Source: an uncultured Chlorobiaceae bacterium
GTDB taxonomy: Bacteria > Bacteroidota > Chlorobiia > Chlorobiales > Chlorobiaceae
Reading direction: 5' to 3'
Length of the DNA stretch: 52,354 nucleotides
Assembly (NCBI GenBank): GCA_903866255.1
Contig: CAIPMW010000030.1
Location: forward strand, 1 to 52,354
Below are positions 16,297 through 26,173 of this stretch, piece by piece. A program made the position numbers and the translations under genes. The notes under the pieces are model-generated. The model did not search any database. It saw only the letters and a list, made by a program, of their open reading frames with translations, and was not told where the DNA came from. The number at the start of each line of letters is the position of its first letter. The stretch's first letter is position 1.

Positions 16297-17619
16297 ATGA
16301 GTACTGCAGATACAAAACAAAGGTTGGAGGAGATAGAAAAACAGCTTGCAAATCTCGTTGAAGAGCAGACGGTCATCAAGGTGAAATGGGAGAGTGAGAA
16401 GGAGCTGGTGCAGTCGTCACGAATTCTGAAATCACAGATTGAGGAGTTTCGTGTGCAAGCGGAGGAGTTTGAGCGCCAGGGGGACTATGGCAAGGTGGCC
16501 GAGATTCGTTATGGAAAAATTGTGGCGATTGAGCGGGAGCTGGAGGAGAACCGGAAAAAAATAGAAGAGAAGAAAGCTTCGGGCAATCTGATCATGAAAG
16601 AGGAGATTGATGCCGAGGATATTGCCGATATTGTCTCGAAATGGACCGGTATTCCCCTCAGCAAAATGCTGCAGTCGGAGCGGCAGAAGCTCTTGTTGAT
16701 TGAGGAGGAGCTGCATAAACGGGTTATCGGTCAGGATGATGCGGTCACGGCAGTCAGTGATGCTGTCAAGCGCTCACGGGCAGGGATGGGCGACGACAAA
16801 CGTCCAATAGGCTCATTTATCTTTCTAGGCCCGACCGGTGTGGGTAAAACCGAGCTGGCCCGCACCCTTGCCGACTACCTTTTTGATGATGAGGATGCCA
16901 TGATTCGCATCGACATGAGCGAATATATGGAGTCGCATAATGTCAGCCGTCTGGTTGGCGCCCCTCCCGGCTATGTTGGCTACGAAGAGGGTGGACAGCT
17001 CACCGAAGCGGTGAGGCGCAAACCATTTTCTGTTGTCCTGCTTGACGAAATTGAGAAGGCGCATCCTGATGTGTTTAATATTCTCTTGCAGATTCTTGAT
17101 GACGGTCGCCTGACCGACAGTAAAGGTCGGACGGTGAACTTCAAGAACACCATTATCATCATGACGAGCAACATCGGTGCCCAGCTTATCCAGGCTGAAA
17201 TGGCCAGGATAGATGGGGTTAACCGTGAGTCGGTACTCTCCGGTCTGCAGGAAAAACTTCTTCTGGCGTTGAAACAGAAGGTGCGCCCCGAGTTTCTTAA
17301 CCGTATTGATGAGGTTATCCTCTTTACTCCGCTTACCAGAGAGGATTTGAAAAAAATTGTACTGATTCAGTTCGACCATATTCGCGCTGCAGCCATGCGC
17401 CAGCGTATCTCTCTCTCGCTTTCCGAGGCGGCGGTTGCCTGGCTTTCCGAGGCAGGGTTTGATCCCGCTTTTGGTGCGCGACCCCTCAAGAGGGTTATGC
17501 AGCGCAAGATTACCAACAAAATTTCAGAACTTATTCTTTCTGGAAAAGTGCAGGAGGGGGAGGAGGTTGTTGTTGATATGTCAGGAAGTGAATTGATTGT
17601 CGTGAAGGGTTCCGCATAA
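16297..17619 (+). CDS. clpB: half-length ClpB: middle domain plus second AAA+ module
   Basis: 440 aa, about half a normal ClpB (about 860). It starts in the coiled-coil middle domain ([20 protein letters not shown], then KWESEKELV) and runs through the second ATPase module: Walker [15 protein letters not shown], pore loop [13 protein letters not shown], Walker [12 protein letters not shown], sensor and arginine-finger region [15 protein letters not shown], and the D2-small [11 protein letters not shown]. The N domain and first AAA+ module are missing, and 108 bp of sequence upstream contain no trace of them. I recall short ClpB entries in related Chlorobi, so this may be the native form. A full ClpB could lie elsewhere. 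Confidence 0.93.
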   Translation: MSTADTKQRLEEIEKQLANLVEEQTVIKVKWESEKELVQSSRILKSQIEEFRVQAEEFERQGDYGKVAEIRYGKIVAIERELEENRKKIEEKKASGNLIMKEEIDAEDIADIVSKWTGIPLSKMLQSERQKLLLIEEELHKRVIGQDDAVTAVSDAVKRSRAGMGDDKRPIGSFIFLGPTGVGKTELARTLADYLFDDEDAMIRIDMSEYMESHNVSRLVGAPPGYVGYEEGGQLTEAVRRKPFSVVLLDEIEKAHPDVFNILLQILDDGRLTDSKGRTVNFKNTIIIMTSNIGAQLIQAEMARIDGVNRESVLSGLQEKLLLALKQKVRPEFLNRIDEVILFTPLTREDLKKIVLIQFDHIRAAAMRQRISLSLSEAAVAWLSEAGFDPAFGARPLKRVMQRKITNKISELILSGKVQEGEEVVVDMSGSELIVVKGSA

Positions 17620-17631
17620 TTGTTTGTGCCC

Positions 17632-18753
17632 ATGAAGAAACAGTTGTTTTTGTCTGCGGCGTTGCTGCTCTTTTTGTGCCTTTTTGCGATGCCCTGTTAT
17701 GGGGTTGTGCAGTCTGACAGCCTGGCAATCAAAATCGGGCAGATGCTGATGATCGGTTTCGGGGGATGTACTGTTGAAGATTCTCCTGAGATCGTCGCAG
17801 ATATCAAAGAGCGCCATATCGGCGGAGTTGTGCTTTTTGAGTACGATCTTCCTTCTCGCACTCATAACAGGAACATCAGTACACCCAGGCAGGTCGCCCG
17901 GCTCAGTCAGGATTTACAGAAACAGTCGAAGGTGCCGCTTTTTATTGCCATCGATCAGGAGGGGGGAAAGGTCAATCGCCTTCAATCTTTCAGAGGCTTT
18001 CCTGCCAGCGTATCGGCGCAACATCTCGGGCAGCTCAACAATCCCGACAGTACCACCGCAGCCGCAGTGCAGACCGCCCGAACACTGAAGGAGCTTCATA
18101 TTGGCATGAACCTTGCGCCTGTTGCAGATCTGAACAGTAATCCGCAGAATCCGGTGATTGGAATGCTCGAAAGGAGTTTTTCCGCTAATCCTGCAGTGGT
18201 GACAAGCAATATCAGGTTGATCTCTGGTATTTACCGTGATGCGGGCATCATTCCTGCATTGAAACATTTTCCCGGTCATGGCAGTTCAACCACTGATACG
18301 CATCTCGATTTTACCGATGTCACCGCCACCTGGTCAGAAAACGAGCTGGAACCTTATCGGGCTCTCATTGCCTCCGGCTATCGTGATGTTATCATGACTG
18401 CGCATGTTTTCAATGCTTTGCTTGATCCGATCTATCCAGCAACCCTTTCAAAAGCAACACTTCAGGGGCTGCTCAGGGGCAAGCTTGGCTTTCGGGGAGT
18501 GATTATCAGCGATGACATGCAGATGAAGGCTATTGCTGACCACTATGGATTGGAAGCAGCCATTCAGAAGGCCATTGAGGCCGGAGTGGATATTCTTGTT
18601 TTTGGCAATAACGCGGCTTATGATCCGGCTATTGCGTTAAAAGCTACTGAAATCATCAAGTCGCTGCTGGCCCGAAAGATTATTACTCCAGAGCGTATTG
18701 ACCAGTCATACCGTCGAATCATGGAACTCAAACAACGTTATCATCTCGATTAG
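17632..18753 (+). CDS. nagZ: glycoside hydrolase family 3 beta-N-acetylhexosaminidase (NagZ-like)
   Basis: About 373 aa with a signal peptide (MKKQLFLSAALLLFLCLFA), so exported. GH3 landmarks are FIAIDQEGGKVNRLQ, MNLAPVADLN, the NagZ-specific KHFPGHGSSTTDTHLDF and the nucleophile Asp in VIISDDMQMKAI. Such enzymes remove N-acetylglucosamine from peptidoglycan fragments. Cytosolic NagZ has no signal; the leader here suggests work in the periplasm or at the outer membrane. It begins 12 bp after clpB. Confidence 0.93.
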   Translation: MKKQLFLSAALLLFLCLFAMPCYGVVQSDSLAIKIGQMLMIGFGGCTVEDSPEIVADIKERHIGGVVLFEYDLPSRTHNRNISTPRQVARLSQDLQKQSKVPLFIAIDQEGGKVNRLQSFRGFPASVSAQHLGQLNNPDSTTAAAVQTARTLKELHIGMNLAPVADLNSNPQNPVIGMLERSFSANPAVVTSNIRLISGIYRDAGIIPALKHFPGHGSSTTDTHLDFTDVTATWSENELEPYRALIASGYRDVIMTAHVFNALLDPIYPATLSKATLQGLLRGKLGFRGVIISDDMQMKAIADHYGLEAAIQKAIEAGVDILVFGNNAAYDPAIALKATEIIKSLLARKIITPERIDQSYRRIMELKQRYHLD

Positions 18754-18755
18754 CC

Positions 18756-19250
18756 ATGAAAACCATCTATGTTGTTCGTCATGCAAAAGCAGGTTTGGGT
18801 AGCGCCCATAACGGGGATTTTGATCGAAAGCTCAACGAAGTTGGTCTGAAAGCGGCTCACTTTATGGCTGAGCTTCTTGAGGAGAGGGGTGTCGTTCCAG
18901 AACTGGTCCTTGCCAGCCCTGCGCAGAGAGCGTTGAACACTGCCGAGATCTTTTGTGACATTCTTCGTTGCCCGAAGGAGTGTATTGAGAAGCGTCTGGA
19001 GATATACGAGGGAGGCGCAGGCCGTTTGCTGACCATTCTTCAGAAGGTTGCCGATACCAGCAATACCGTCATGCTTTTTGGGCATAACCCCACGATGACC
19101 TCATTTTCAAACCTGCTTGCAGAAGGGGATATTGACAGTATTGCAACCTGTGGTGTGGTGCGTATTGATCTGGATATTGAGTCGTGGAGTGATGCAAACC
19201 CAGGGGGCGGGAAGTTGATCTGGTATGAGTATCCGAAAAAGTATCAATGA
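18756..19250 (+). CDS. sixA: SixA-type phosphohistidine phosphatase
   Basis: 164 aa histidine-phosphatase fold: catalytic RHAKA at residues 8-12, a second conserved region LASPAQRALNTAEIF, and the late GHNPTMTSFSNLL motif. E. coli SixA removes phosphate from histidine phosphocarriers such as NPr; the substrate here is unknown. It starts 2 bp after nagZ ends, and it converges on gpsA with 5 bp between the two stops. Confidence 0.92.
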   Translation: MKTIYVVRHAKAGLGSAHNGDFDRKLNEVGLKAAHFMAELLEERGVVPELVLASPAQRALNTAEIFCDILRCPKECIEKRLEIYEGGAGRLLTILQKVADTSNTVMLFGHNPTMTSFSNLLAEGDIDSIATCGVVRIDLDIESWSDANPGGGKLIWYEYPKKYQ

Positions 19251-19255
19251 CGAGG

Positions 19256-20257
19256 CTAATCACGCTCCTGTTTCAGATCGCGGTTCATCAGCTCCAAAAT
19301 AGCCTGCTGGGCGGGCTTTGCCTCAAAAAGCATCTGATACACCGCTTTGGTAATGGGCATTTCGACGCCAACTGAACGACTGAGATCATAGACTGCTTTC
19401 GAACTGTGGACACCTTCAGCAATCATGTTCATTGAGCTGATAATCTCCTCAAGGGTACGACCACGGCCAATCTCCTCGCCAACGTAGCGATTTCTGCTGT
19501 GCTGGCTTAAACAGGTCACAACCAGATCCCCAATGCCCGAAAGTCCAGAGATGGTGATGGAGTCACCCCCAAGCTTACTGCAAAGCCTTGATATTTCTGC
19601 AAGTCCTCTGGTGATGATGGCTGCCTTGGCATTATCGCCGAACCCCAAACCGTCAGAAATGCCTGCTGCAATAGCGATGATATTTTTCACTGAGCCAGCA
19701 ATTTCAACCCCGATGATATCAGTGTTGACATAGACGCGGAAGCGGTTTGTATGAAAAACCTCCTGAACCGTTTCTGCTGTGGTAATCGATGGTGATGATG
19801 CAACCACGGTCGTAGGTTGGTCTTTTGAAACCTCTTCAGCATGGCTTGGTCCGTACAGGGCTGCCACCTGGTATGGTTGAAGATCTGAAAGCACCTCAAG
19901 CAACACCTCTGACATCCTTTTCCCTGTTCCAATTTCTATACCCTTGGCCACATTAACCACTATTTTGCCGTCAAGCGCAACATCCCCGAAGCCAAGAATT
20001 GTCTCCCTGAGTGCCTGTGAGGGAACCGCAGTGACAATCATCTCTGCCCAGGCGACCAGTAACGGTAAATGATGGGTAATCTGCAAGGTTTCAGGAAAGG
20101 GAACTCCCTTGAGATATCGAAGATTCTGGCGTTCAGCATCAAGCATAAAGGCAAACTCAGGCCGATGTGCCCATAAGCGCACCTGATAACCTTTTTTTGC
20201 AAGAAGCACAGCCAGAGTTGTTCCCCAGCTTCCTGCCCCCAGAACAGCAATATTCAT
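19256..20257 (-). CDS. gpsA: glycerol-3-phosphate dehydrogenase [NAD(P)+]
   Basis: 333 aa from ATG 20257; a start at 20290 would overlap plsY. It reduces dihydroxyacetone phosphate to sn-glycerol-3-phosphate, the phospholipid backbone. Motifs are the Rossmann [30 protein letters not shown], and the catalytic-Lys region [23 protein letters not shown]. It follows plsY, which acylates its product, so the two form a functional pair at the end of the lysC-purM-plsY-gpsA run. Confidence 0.97.
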   Translation of the reverse strand: MNIAVLGAGSWGTTLAVLLAKKGYQVRLWAHRPEFAFMLDAERQNLRYLKGVPFPETLQITHHLPLLVAWAEMIVTAVPSQALRETILGFGDVALDGKIVVNVAKGIEIGTGKRMSEVLLEVLSDLQPYQVAALYGPSHAEEVSKDQPTTVVASSPSITTAETVQEVFHTNRFRVYVNTDIIGVEIAGSVKNIIAIAAGISDGLGFGDNAKAAIITRGLAEISRLCSKLGGDSITISGLSGIGDLVVTCLSQHSRNRYVGEEIGRGRTLEEIISSMNMIAEGVHSSKAVYDLSRSVGVEMPITKAVYQMLFEAKPAQQAILELMNRDLKQERD

Positions 20258-20273
20258 AAAGGTGCTTTGTGGC

Positions 20274-20981
20274 TCATGACTTTTTACCAAAAGTTACGCG
20301 GCTCTCCGTACCAGAAATCAGTCTTCTGATATTCCCTCGGTGGGTGTAGATGATGGCAAGCGCCACAATGAGCCCGAAAATCATGAGGTGATAGTCGAGG
20401 CTGTCATGAAAAAAGAGTTGCGAGCCAAAAAGTCGGATATAATAGTCCAGGCCACTACCAAGTTCAAAGATGTATTTTCGGATAGCAATGATCAGGGGAA
20501 ACGCAACTGCCGCAAGCATGGAGGCAACAGAGACGTGGCGCGAAAGATAGACTGTCAGCAGAAATATGCCGACAACCATCAACATGCTTACTGGTGCTAT
20601 ACCGATCAGCATTCCTGCGGCTGTACTGACACCCTTGCCACCCTTGAAACCGGCAAAAAGGGTAAAGACATGTCCAATGACGGCACTCATTCCGGCAAGC
20701 AGGCGCAGGGCAACCTCATTGATGTCTGGAAACGTGCCAATCGGATGAAGCTTAAAAAAAGCAACAACTCCCACTGCGGCAACAATGCCTTTGATAATGT
20801 CAACAAGCGTTACAATAAGCCCGGGCTTCCAGCCAAGCACCCTGAAGGCATTGGTACCTCCGGCATTGCCACTGCCAAAGTCCCGGATATCAATCCCCTT
20901 GAGCATTTTTCCCGCCATAAGACTGGTAGGAATAGAGCCGATAACATAGCTCACAGCCAAAATGGCCAGTAACGTCATCAT
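20274..20981 (-). CDS. plsY: glycerol-3-phosphate acyltransferase PlsY
   Basis: 235 aa integral membrane protein with about five to seven hydrophobic segments. PlsY motifs are [14 protein letters not shown] (glycerol-3-phosphate site), [21 protein letters not shown] (acyl-phosphate site), and [10 protein letters not shown] near the C-terminus. It makes lysophosphatidate from acyl phosphate and glycerol-3-phosphate. It follows purM by 15 bp. Confidence 0.96.
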   Translation of the reverse strand: MMTLLAILAVSYVIGSIPTSLMAGKMLKGIDIRDFGSGNAGGTNAFRVLGWKPGLIVTLVDIIKGIVAAVGVVAFFKLHPIGTFPDINEVALRLLAGMSAVIGHVFTLFAGFKGGKGVSTAAGMLIGIAPVSMLMVVGIFLLTVYLSRHVSVASMLAAVAFPLIIAIRKYIFELGSGLDYYIRLFGSQLFFHDSLDYHLMIFGLIVALAIIYTHRGNIRRLISGTESRVTFGKKS

Positions 20982-20996
20982 AAACTTTTCCGATTA

Positions 20997-21986
20997 TCAG
21001 GTTATGGATACCTCTCCAATAATGTACGCATTTTCACCCTGAGATTTCAAGGCCGCGAGCACCTTCTCTACCGCATTTTTTTCAATAATCATCACTAAAC
21101 CCACACCGAGGTTAAAGGTTCTTCTCATATCCTCTTCAGGCACCTGACCTTCCTTGCGAATGATATCGAAAATGAGCGGCTCCGGCCACGAATTCCACTC
21201 AACATCAAGTCTCAATCCATCTGGAACAATGCGCATGGTGTTACCCATGAGACCGCCCCCGGTAATATGAGACAGACCCCTGATATCAGGTGAACCAAAG
21301 AAGGGCGCAATGACAGAGAGATACGAGCGATGAACCTTCAGAAGCGCCTGACCGACTGTTCCCTCAAGACCCGGAAGCGTTTGGTGCATCCTGCCATCAA
21401 GCACTTTTCTGGCAAGAGAGTAACCATTGGTATGCAGGCCGGTCGAAGGAAGGCCGATCAGCACATCGCCCTCTCTGACAGCAGAGCCATTGATGATTTT
21501 TTCATGATCAACTACCCCGACAATAGAACCGGCAAGATCAAAATCCCGCTCCTGATAGAGACCCGGCATCTCGGCCGTTTCACCGCCGATCAGCGCACAG
21601 CCATTTTCACGGCAGGCATTCACCATCCCTGTCACCACAGCGGCGGCAATCTCCGGGGTCAGTTTGCCGCAGGCATAGTAATCAAGAAAAAAGAGCGGCT
21701 TTGCTCCGCAGACAAGAATATCGTTGACACAATGGTTGACCAGACATGAACCAACGGTGTCGTACTTGCCAAGCTCAATGGCAATCTTGAGTTTGGTGCC
21801 GACTCCGTCAATGCTGCTGACCAGCACCGGCTTTTTATACTGAGAAAAATCAGGCAGAAAAAAACCTCCAAAAGCTCCGATGTCAGTGATGACTCCCGGC
21901 GTAAAGGTCTGGCGCACCTGTGGCTTGATCATGCGGACGAATTCCTCACCCGCACTGATATCAACTCCGGCCTTTTTATAATCCAT
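20997..21986 (-). CDS. purM: phosphoribosylformylglycinamidine cyclo-ligase
   Basis: 329 aa, normal length. It catalyses ATP-dependent closure of FGAM to AIR in purine synthesis. Signature segments are [51 protein letters not shown] and [10 protein letters not shown]. It sits between lysC and plsY with short gaps (18 and 15 bp), suggesting one transcript. Confidence 0.98.
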   Translation of the reverse strand: MDYKKAGVDISAGEEFVRMIKPQVRQTFTPGVITDIGAFGGFFLPDFSQYKKPVLVSSIDGVGTKLKIAIELGKYDTVGSCLVNHCVNDILVCGAKPLFFLDYYACGKLTPEIAAAVVTGMVNACRENGCALIGGETAEMPGLYQERDFDLAGSIVGVVDHEKIINGSAVREGDVLIGLPSTGLHTNGYSLARKVLDGRMHQTLPGLEGTVGQALLKVHRSYLSVIAPFFGSPDIRGLSHITGGGLMGNTMRIVPDGLRLDVEWNSWPEPLIFDIIRKEGQVPEEDMRRTFNLGVGLVMIIEKNAVEKVLAALKSQGENAYIIGEVSIT

Positions 21987-22004
21987 GCTTCAGCACCTCT
22001 CGTT

Positions 22005-23420
22005 TTATCGGCTTCCTGCCGGTGTTTCAAAAATTGCATGATCCTCGGGAGCAGAGAAAAACTCCTTGTGGAGATTGTTGACGGCGGTAGCCACCTCCGG
22101 CTCCTCGACTACAAAACCGACGTTGATCTCCGATGCTCCCTGGGAGATCATTCTGAGATTGACATTTTTCAAGGCGCTGAAAATTCTGCCTGCAACGCCG
22201 CGCGACATGCGGAGATTGTCGCCAACAACACTGATGGTTGCAACATGATGCTCAATCTCTACCTCACCCAAACTTTTTAGATCCTGAATCAGCTCGTCAC
22301 AGAAGCTTTTTTCATCAACGGTGAGCGATACCGAGACTTCACTGGTTGAGATCATCTCAACCGACACACCGTAACGGGAAAAGACATCGAACAGTTCATT
22401 CATGAATCCGTGGCGCCCCATCATACGGTTTGAGCGGATATTGATGATGCACTGCCCCTTTTTTACCGCAATGGATTTGACAAGCCCCTCGTAACTCATC
22501 CCCGAAAGGCGTTCGGGATCATTGGTAATAATGGTGCCCTTGGCATCGGGATGCAGCGAGTTCAGCACATAGACCGGAATATTTTTCTGCACCGCAGGAG
22601 CAATCGTATCGGGATGGAGCACCTTCGCGCCGAGATAGGCAAGTTCCGCCGCCTCAGAGAATGTCATTACCCTGATGCTCCTCGCTTCAGGCACGAGACG
22701 CGGATCGGTGGTCATGACGCCATCAACATCAGTCCAAATCTGTATCGAAGTATCGTTAAGCCATGCCCCAAGCAGTGCGGCTGAAAAGTCGGAACCGCCA
22801 CGGCCAAGCGTCGTGGTCCTGCCATCTTTTGTCGCCCCGATGTATCCCTGGGTCACAACCGTTATTCCCTTAGCAATCAGGGGGCTGATGATCTGCTTCA
22901 CCTTTGCTTCGCACACCTCATCAAGCGGGCGGGCAAAACCGAAATTGTCGTCGGTGATCATCACCATGCGGGCATCCACCCAGGCAACATTATGCCCCAG
23001 CTCCTTCATTGCCGCAGCAAAAACAGTCGTTGAAAAGAGTTCACCGAACGAGCAGAACATATCCCTCGAACGCTCAGTCAGCTCGCCCACAATATCTACA
23101 CCCTTGATCAGCAGTTCAAGACGGGCGCAAAGTTGCTCTACGGTGTTGGCAAGCCCCGCCTTCAGCGCGTCATTCTTGATCAGCTCATCAACAAGCTTGA
23201 GATGGAAGCTGCGCACCTCACCGGCAAGCGCCATCGCCTCATCCAGGGCGCTGCGACCCGCAGCATCGGCAATATGAACCAGCTTGTTGGTAATACCGCT
23301 GCACGCGCTTAGCACCACAAGCGGAGTACCCCTCTCTTCTTCCCTCGCAACAATAGAAATAGCCTGCTGCATGGCCTGGACCGTCCCTACGGAGGTCCCG
23401 CCGAATTTCATTACCGCCAT
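22005..23420 (-). CDS. lysC: aspartate kinase
   Basis: 471 aa, monofunctional. The KFGGTSVG motif is at the N-terminus, [13 protein letters not shown] lies in the kinase domain, and two C-terminal ACT domains (about 310-460) include [16 protein letters not shown] and [18 protein letters not shown], the usual site of feedback by lysine or threonine. It phosphorylates aspartate at the entry to the Lys/Met/Thr pathway. It is the first gene of its minus-strand run, with 188 bp to the divergent lipoprotein gene. Confidence 0.97.
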   Translation of the reverse strand: MAVMKFGGTSVGTVQAMQQAISIVAREEERGTPLVVLSACSGITNKLVHIADAAGRSALDEAMALAGEVRSFHLKLVDELIKNDALKAGLANTVEQLCARLELLIKGVDIVGELTERSRDMFCSFGELFSTTVFAAAMKELGHNVAWVDARMVMITDDNFGFARPLDEVCEAKVKQIISPLIAKGITVVTQGYIGATKDGRTTTLGRGGSDFSAALLGAWLNDTSIQIWTDVDGVMTTDPRLVPEARSIRVMTFSEAAELAYLGAKVLHPDTIAPAVQKNIPVYVLNSLHPDAKGTIITNDPERLSGMSYEGLVKSIAVKKGQCIINIRSNRMMGRHGFMNELFDVFSRYGVSVEMISTSEVSVSLTVDEKSFCDELIQDLKSLGEVEIEHHVATISVVGDNLRMSRGVAGRIFSALKNVNLRMISQGASEINVGFVVEEPEVATAVNNLHKEFFSAPEDHAIFETPAGSR

Positions 23421-23608
23421 ATAACTTTTAAACCTGTGAGTTAACTATTATCTTATTCAGGGAAATCTATTCCCTCGCAAAAAAAACCGGTCTTCTCCTC
23501 CTGAGAGCTGAAGATATTCAGCGTACTGTATCTGATAGAAAAGAAACCGCTTATCGAGATTTTTTCATGAAACCAGGAGCAATGTATATCGACCCATGGC
23601 ATCTCTCC

Positions 23609-24187
23609 ATGAAACTCTCCAAAACGTTGCTACTCCTCTCCATCATTGCCACGGCCCTGTTTGGCCTGAGCAGTTGCCAGAGTTTCAGAACAGGTTCAGG
23701 CTATAATTTCGAGTCTAAATATAGTTTAAAAAAGAGAAAAACGCATATCTCCTGTACGGGTGAAAAAGGCGGCTCCGCAGTCATCAAACCCCTGCCGCTG
23801 AAAGTATCCGGTCAAGCGTATGACCGCCTTTTTTCTTCCATTGATGAACTCCTCGGCACCACTTACCGCAATGGCGGGAGCGCCCCGGATGGCTTCGACT
23901 GCTCCGGGCTTGTACAATATCTCTATAAACAACAGTTTCGGATGATTCTCCCGCGCACCACCGGAGAGCTTGCCCTGCTCGGCAGTGTGGTGCCCGAAAG
24001 TAACCTGAAACCCGGCGATCTTGTCTTTTTCAGTATTGATGGCAGTAACATCGACCATGTCGGCATTATTATCACCAAAAACCAATTTGCCCATGCCTCA
24101 AACAGTGGCGTCAGAGTTAGTGATCTTTTTGACTCCTACTACCGCACCCGTTATGCCTTTGGCGAGCGTATCATAACGCCGGAGTGA
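23609..24187 (+). CDS. NlpC/P60 (C40) peptidase lipoprotein
   Basis: About 192 aa from ATG 23609, which opens a lipoprotein signal (MKLSKTLLLLSIIATALFG) with lipobox LSSC. The NlpC/P60 domain occupies about residues 75-190: catalytic Cys in DGFDCSGLVQYLY, the His in NIDHVGIII, and a later NQFAHASNSGV. These enzymes cut peptide stems in peptidoglycan. As a lipoprotein it would act from a membrane face in the periplasm. Transcribed divergently from lysC. Confidence 0.93.
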   Translation: MKLSKTLLLLSIIATALFGLSSCQSFRTGSGYNFESKYSLKKRKTHISCTGEKGGSAVIKPLPLKVSGQAYDRLFSSIDELLGTTYRNGGSAPDGFDCSGLVQYLYKQQFRMILPRTTGELALLGSVVPESNLKPGDLVFFSIDGSNIDHVGIIITKNQFAHASNSGVRVSDLFDSYYRTRYAFGERIITPE

Positions 24188-24242
24188 TCTGTTTTGCTTC
24201 GAGAAATGGCTATATTCGCCATTATAACCTTAACCCCATGTT

Positions 24243-25109
24243 ATGCCCCAATCCGGATTGAACAATTACGTTGAACTGGCCTTTGACCTTGATGCCGACC
24301 TTCACGAACTCTGTATTGCTCTGCTTGCTGGCGAGGGGATAGAATCTTTTCTTGAAGAGGATCACCAACTGCTCGCCTACCTGCCTGAAGCAGCATGGAA
24401 TACAGAAAAAGAAACGGCCATTCGCGCCATGCTGCTGGAGCGGCTGGGGAGGGTTCCCGACTATCAGGCTACCCTGATTGCCGACAGAAACTGGAATGAG
24501 GAGTGGGAGGCAACCCTTGAGCCCATCGAAATATCCGACCGGCTGCTGATTGTGCAGAAAGACAAGGGCACCCAGGGGAAACCTGGTCAAATCGTCATCG
24601 AGATCAACCCGAAAATGTCTTTCGGGACCGGCTATCATGCCACAACGCGCCTGATGCTGCGACAGATGGAACAGCTCGATTTGAACGACAAAAAAATCAT
24701 GGATATCGGCACCGGCACCGGCGTTCTTGCCATTGCCGCCCGCAAGCTCGGCAACAATCTGCCCATTCTCGCCTTCGACAACAACTCATGGGCGGCAGAA
24801 AATGCGGCTGAGAATATTTTAGAAAATAATGCGCCGGATATCCACATCAAACTGCTTGATGCCGAAGAGGATCTTGTGGCAAATCTGAAAGAGGGCTACG
24901 ATCTGATTCTGGCCAACATCAACAAAAATGTCATCGACCGCATTCTTCCGGCAATTCGCAAATACGCCCCCTGTGCTCCGGTGCTCCTCTCCGGTGTGCT
25001 TGTCTATGACGAACCATGGCTGAAAAGACTGAGCAAACAGCTTGGCTATGAGATGGTGAAGACAATCTACGAAGATGAGTGGCTTTCAGCTTATATACGA
25101 CCGCTATGA
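24243..25109 (+). CDS. prmA: ribosomal protein L11 methyltransferase
   Basis: 288 aa. The N-terminal substrate domain (NRNWNEEWEATLEPIEI region near residue 85) precedes a class I SAM-dependent fold: FGTGYHATTRLMLRQME, IMDIGTGTGVLAIAARKLG, LAFDNNSWAAENAAENI and ILANINKNVIDRILP. PrmA trimethylates L11. Its stop overlaps the start of the ppx gene by 4 bp. Confidence 0.96.
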   Translation: MPQSGLNNYVELAFDLDADLHELCIALLAGEGIESFLEEDHQLLAYLPEAAWNTEKETAIRAMLLERLGRVPDYQATLIADRNWNEEWEATLEPIEISDRLLIVQKDKGTQGKPGQIVIEINPKMSFGTGYHATTRLMLRQMEQLDLNDKKIMDIGTGTGVLAIAARKLGNNLPILAFDNNSWAAENAAENILENNAPDIHIKLLDAEEDLVANLKEGYDLILANINKNVIDRILPAIRKYAPCAPVLLSGVLVYDEPWLKRLSKQLGYEMVKTIYEDEWLSAYIRPL

Positions 25110-26056
25110 AAAAAAGAGTCTCCTTAATTGATATCGGCACCAATACCGCCCTGCTGCTGATAGCCGACCTTGAACCGGAAAGTGGCGCCATCCAGCCAGT
25201 TTTCCACAAACAGACCATTCTGCGGCTTGGAAAAAATGTCGATGCAGAGAAAATTATTGACCAGGCTGCCCTCCGGCGACTCATCGACTGTATGGTTGAT
25301 TATCGCGGGATAAGCGATCCGCATAACTCCGAAACCATCATTGCCGCAGGCACCAGCGCCCTGAGAGACGCAAAAAACCGCATTGAGATTATTGATGCCG
25401 TTGAACGTGCATCAGGAGTTCCCATTCACTGTATCTCAGGCAAGGAAGAGGCAGAGCTCACCTTTTGCGGCGCCGTTGCCGGAATGAACGAGCTGCCGGA
25501 GCTTTTCACTGTTATCGATATCGGTGGTGGCAGTACCGAAATCTCCATGGGCTCGCTTGAAGCTCTAGAGGAGAGTGTCAGTATTGATATCGGCTCGGTG
25601 CGACTGACTGAACGATTCTTTTCCACACTGCCGCCATCGCAAGAGGAGTTTGCTGCTGCCAAAACGCACATCAATCAGCTCTTTACAGCGAATATTATCC
25701 CCTTTTTTGCCGGACGTGAACGTGTTTACGGCGTTGCCGGGACACTGACCACCATTGCACAGGTGAGCCAGGGGCTGAAACACTTCGATGCCTTGAAGGT
25801 GCACAACTATCCACTCCAGTATCAGGATGTACACGACTTTCTCGAAAAGCTTAAAGTAAGCGCCCTTGAGGAGATCATCGAACTCGGGATTCCCGACGGG
25901 CGCGCCGACGTTATCACCATGGGAACCCTGATTCTGCACCAGTTCATGCGCCTGCTTGGTGTCGGAGAGATCCGCGTCAGCATTCAGGGGCTGCGCTTCG
26001 GCATGGCACAAAAGGAGCTGCTTCGTCTCCAGGGGAAACGTCTGAGCATGGGTTGA
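25106..26056 (+). CDS. ppx: Ppx/GppA-family exopolyphosphatase
   Basis: 316 aa from ATG 25106, which overlaps the prmA stop (ATGA); ATG 25079 would lie inside prmA. An actin-like ATPase fold shows SLIDIGTNTALLLIADLE at the N-terminus, AAGTSALRDAKNR, SGKEEAELTFCG, and the second phosphate motif VIDIGGGSTEISMG. These enzymes hydrolyse polyphosphate or pppGpp. It is short for the family: only the two-domain core is present, without the C-terminal HD-type part. The end of the gene carries a 34-bp stretch repeated downstream. Confidence 0.93.
   Translation: MKKRVSLIDIGTNTALLLIADLEPESGAIQPVFHKQTILRLGKNVDAEKIIDQAALRRLIDCMVDYRGISDPHNSETIIAAGTSALRDAKNRIEIIDAVERASGVPIHCISGKEEAELTFCGAVAGMNELPELFTVIDIGGGSTEISMGSLEALEESVSIDIGSVRLTERFFSTLPPSQEEFAAAKTHINQLFTANIIPFFAGRERVYGVAGTLTTIAQVSQGLKHFDALKVHNYPLQYQDVHDFLEKLKVSALEEIIELGIPDGRADVITMGTLILHQFMRLLGVGEIRVSIQGLRFGMAQKELLRLQGKRLSMG
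26012..26045 (+). repeat. left copy of duplicated junction sequence
   Basis: A stretch beginning AAGGAGCTGCTTCGTCTCC inside the ppx 3' end recurs at 27442-27474 with a few substitutions and one 1-nt gap. The first 22 bases differ at one position only. The two copies enclose the AAA ATPase gene. Confidence 0.6.
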
Positions 26057-26173
26057 CTCATTTGTACCCTTTTGTCAGCCCCCTGGTTGCGAACAAGTCT
26101 CCTCAGAACTACAAATTCTTTTGAATCTTCCGCTTTTTTGCAATATTAAAGCTAAACTTTACTATTGCATATC

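Noticed and set aside
25079-25105. Earlier start for ppx
   Set aside because: It is inside prmA; ATG 25106 overlaps the prmA stop and begins the conserved N-terminus.
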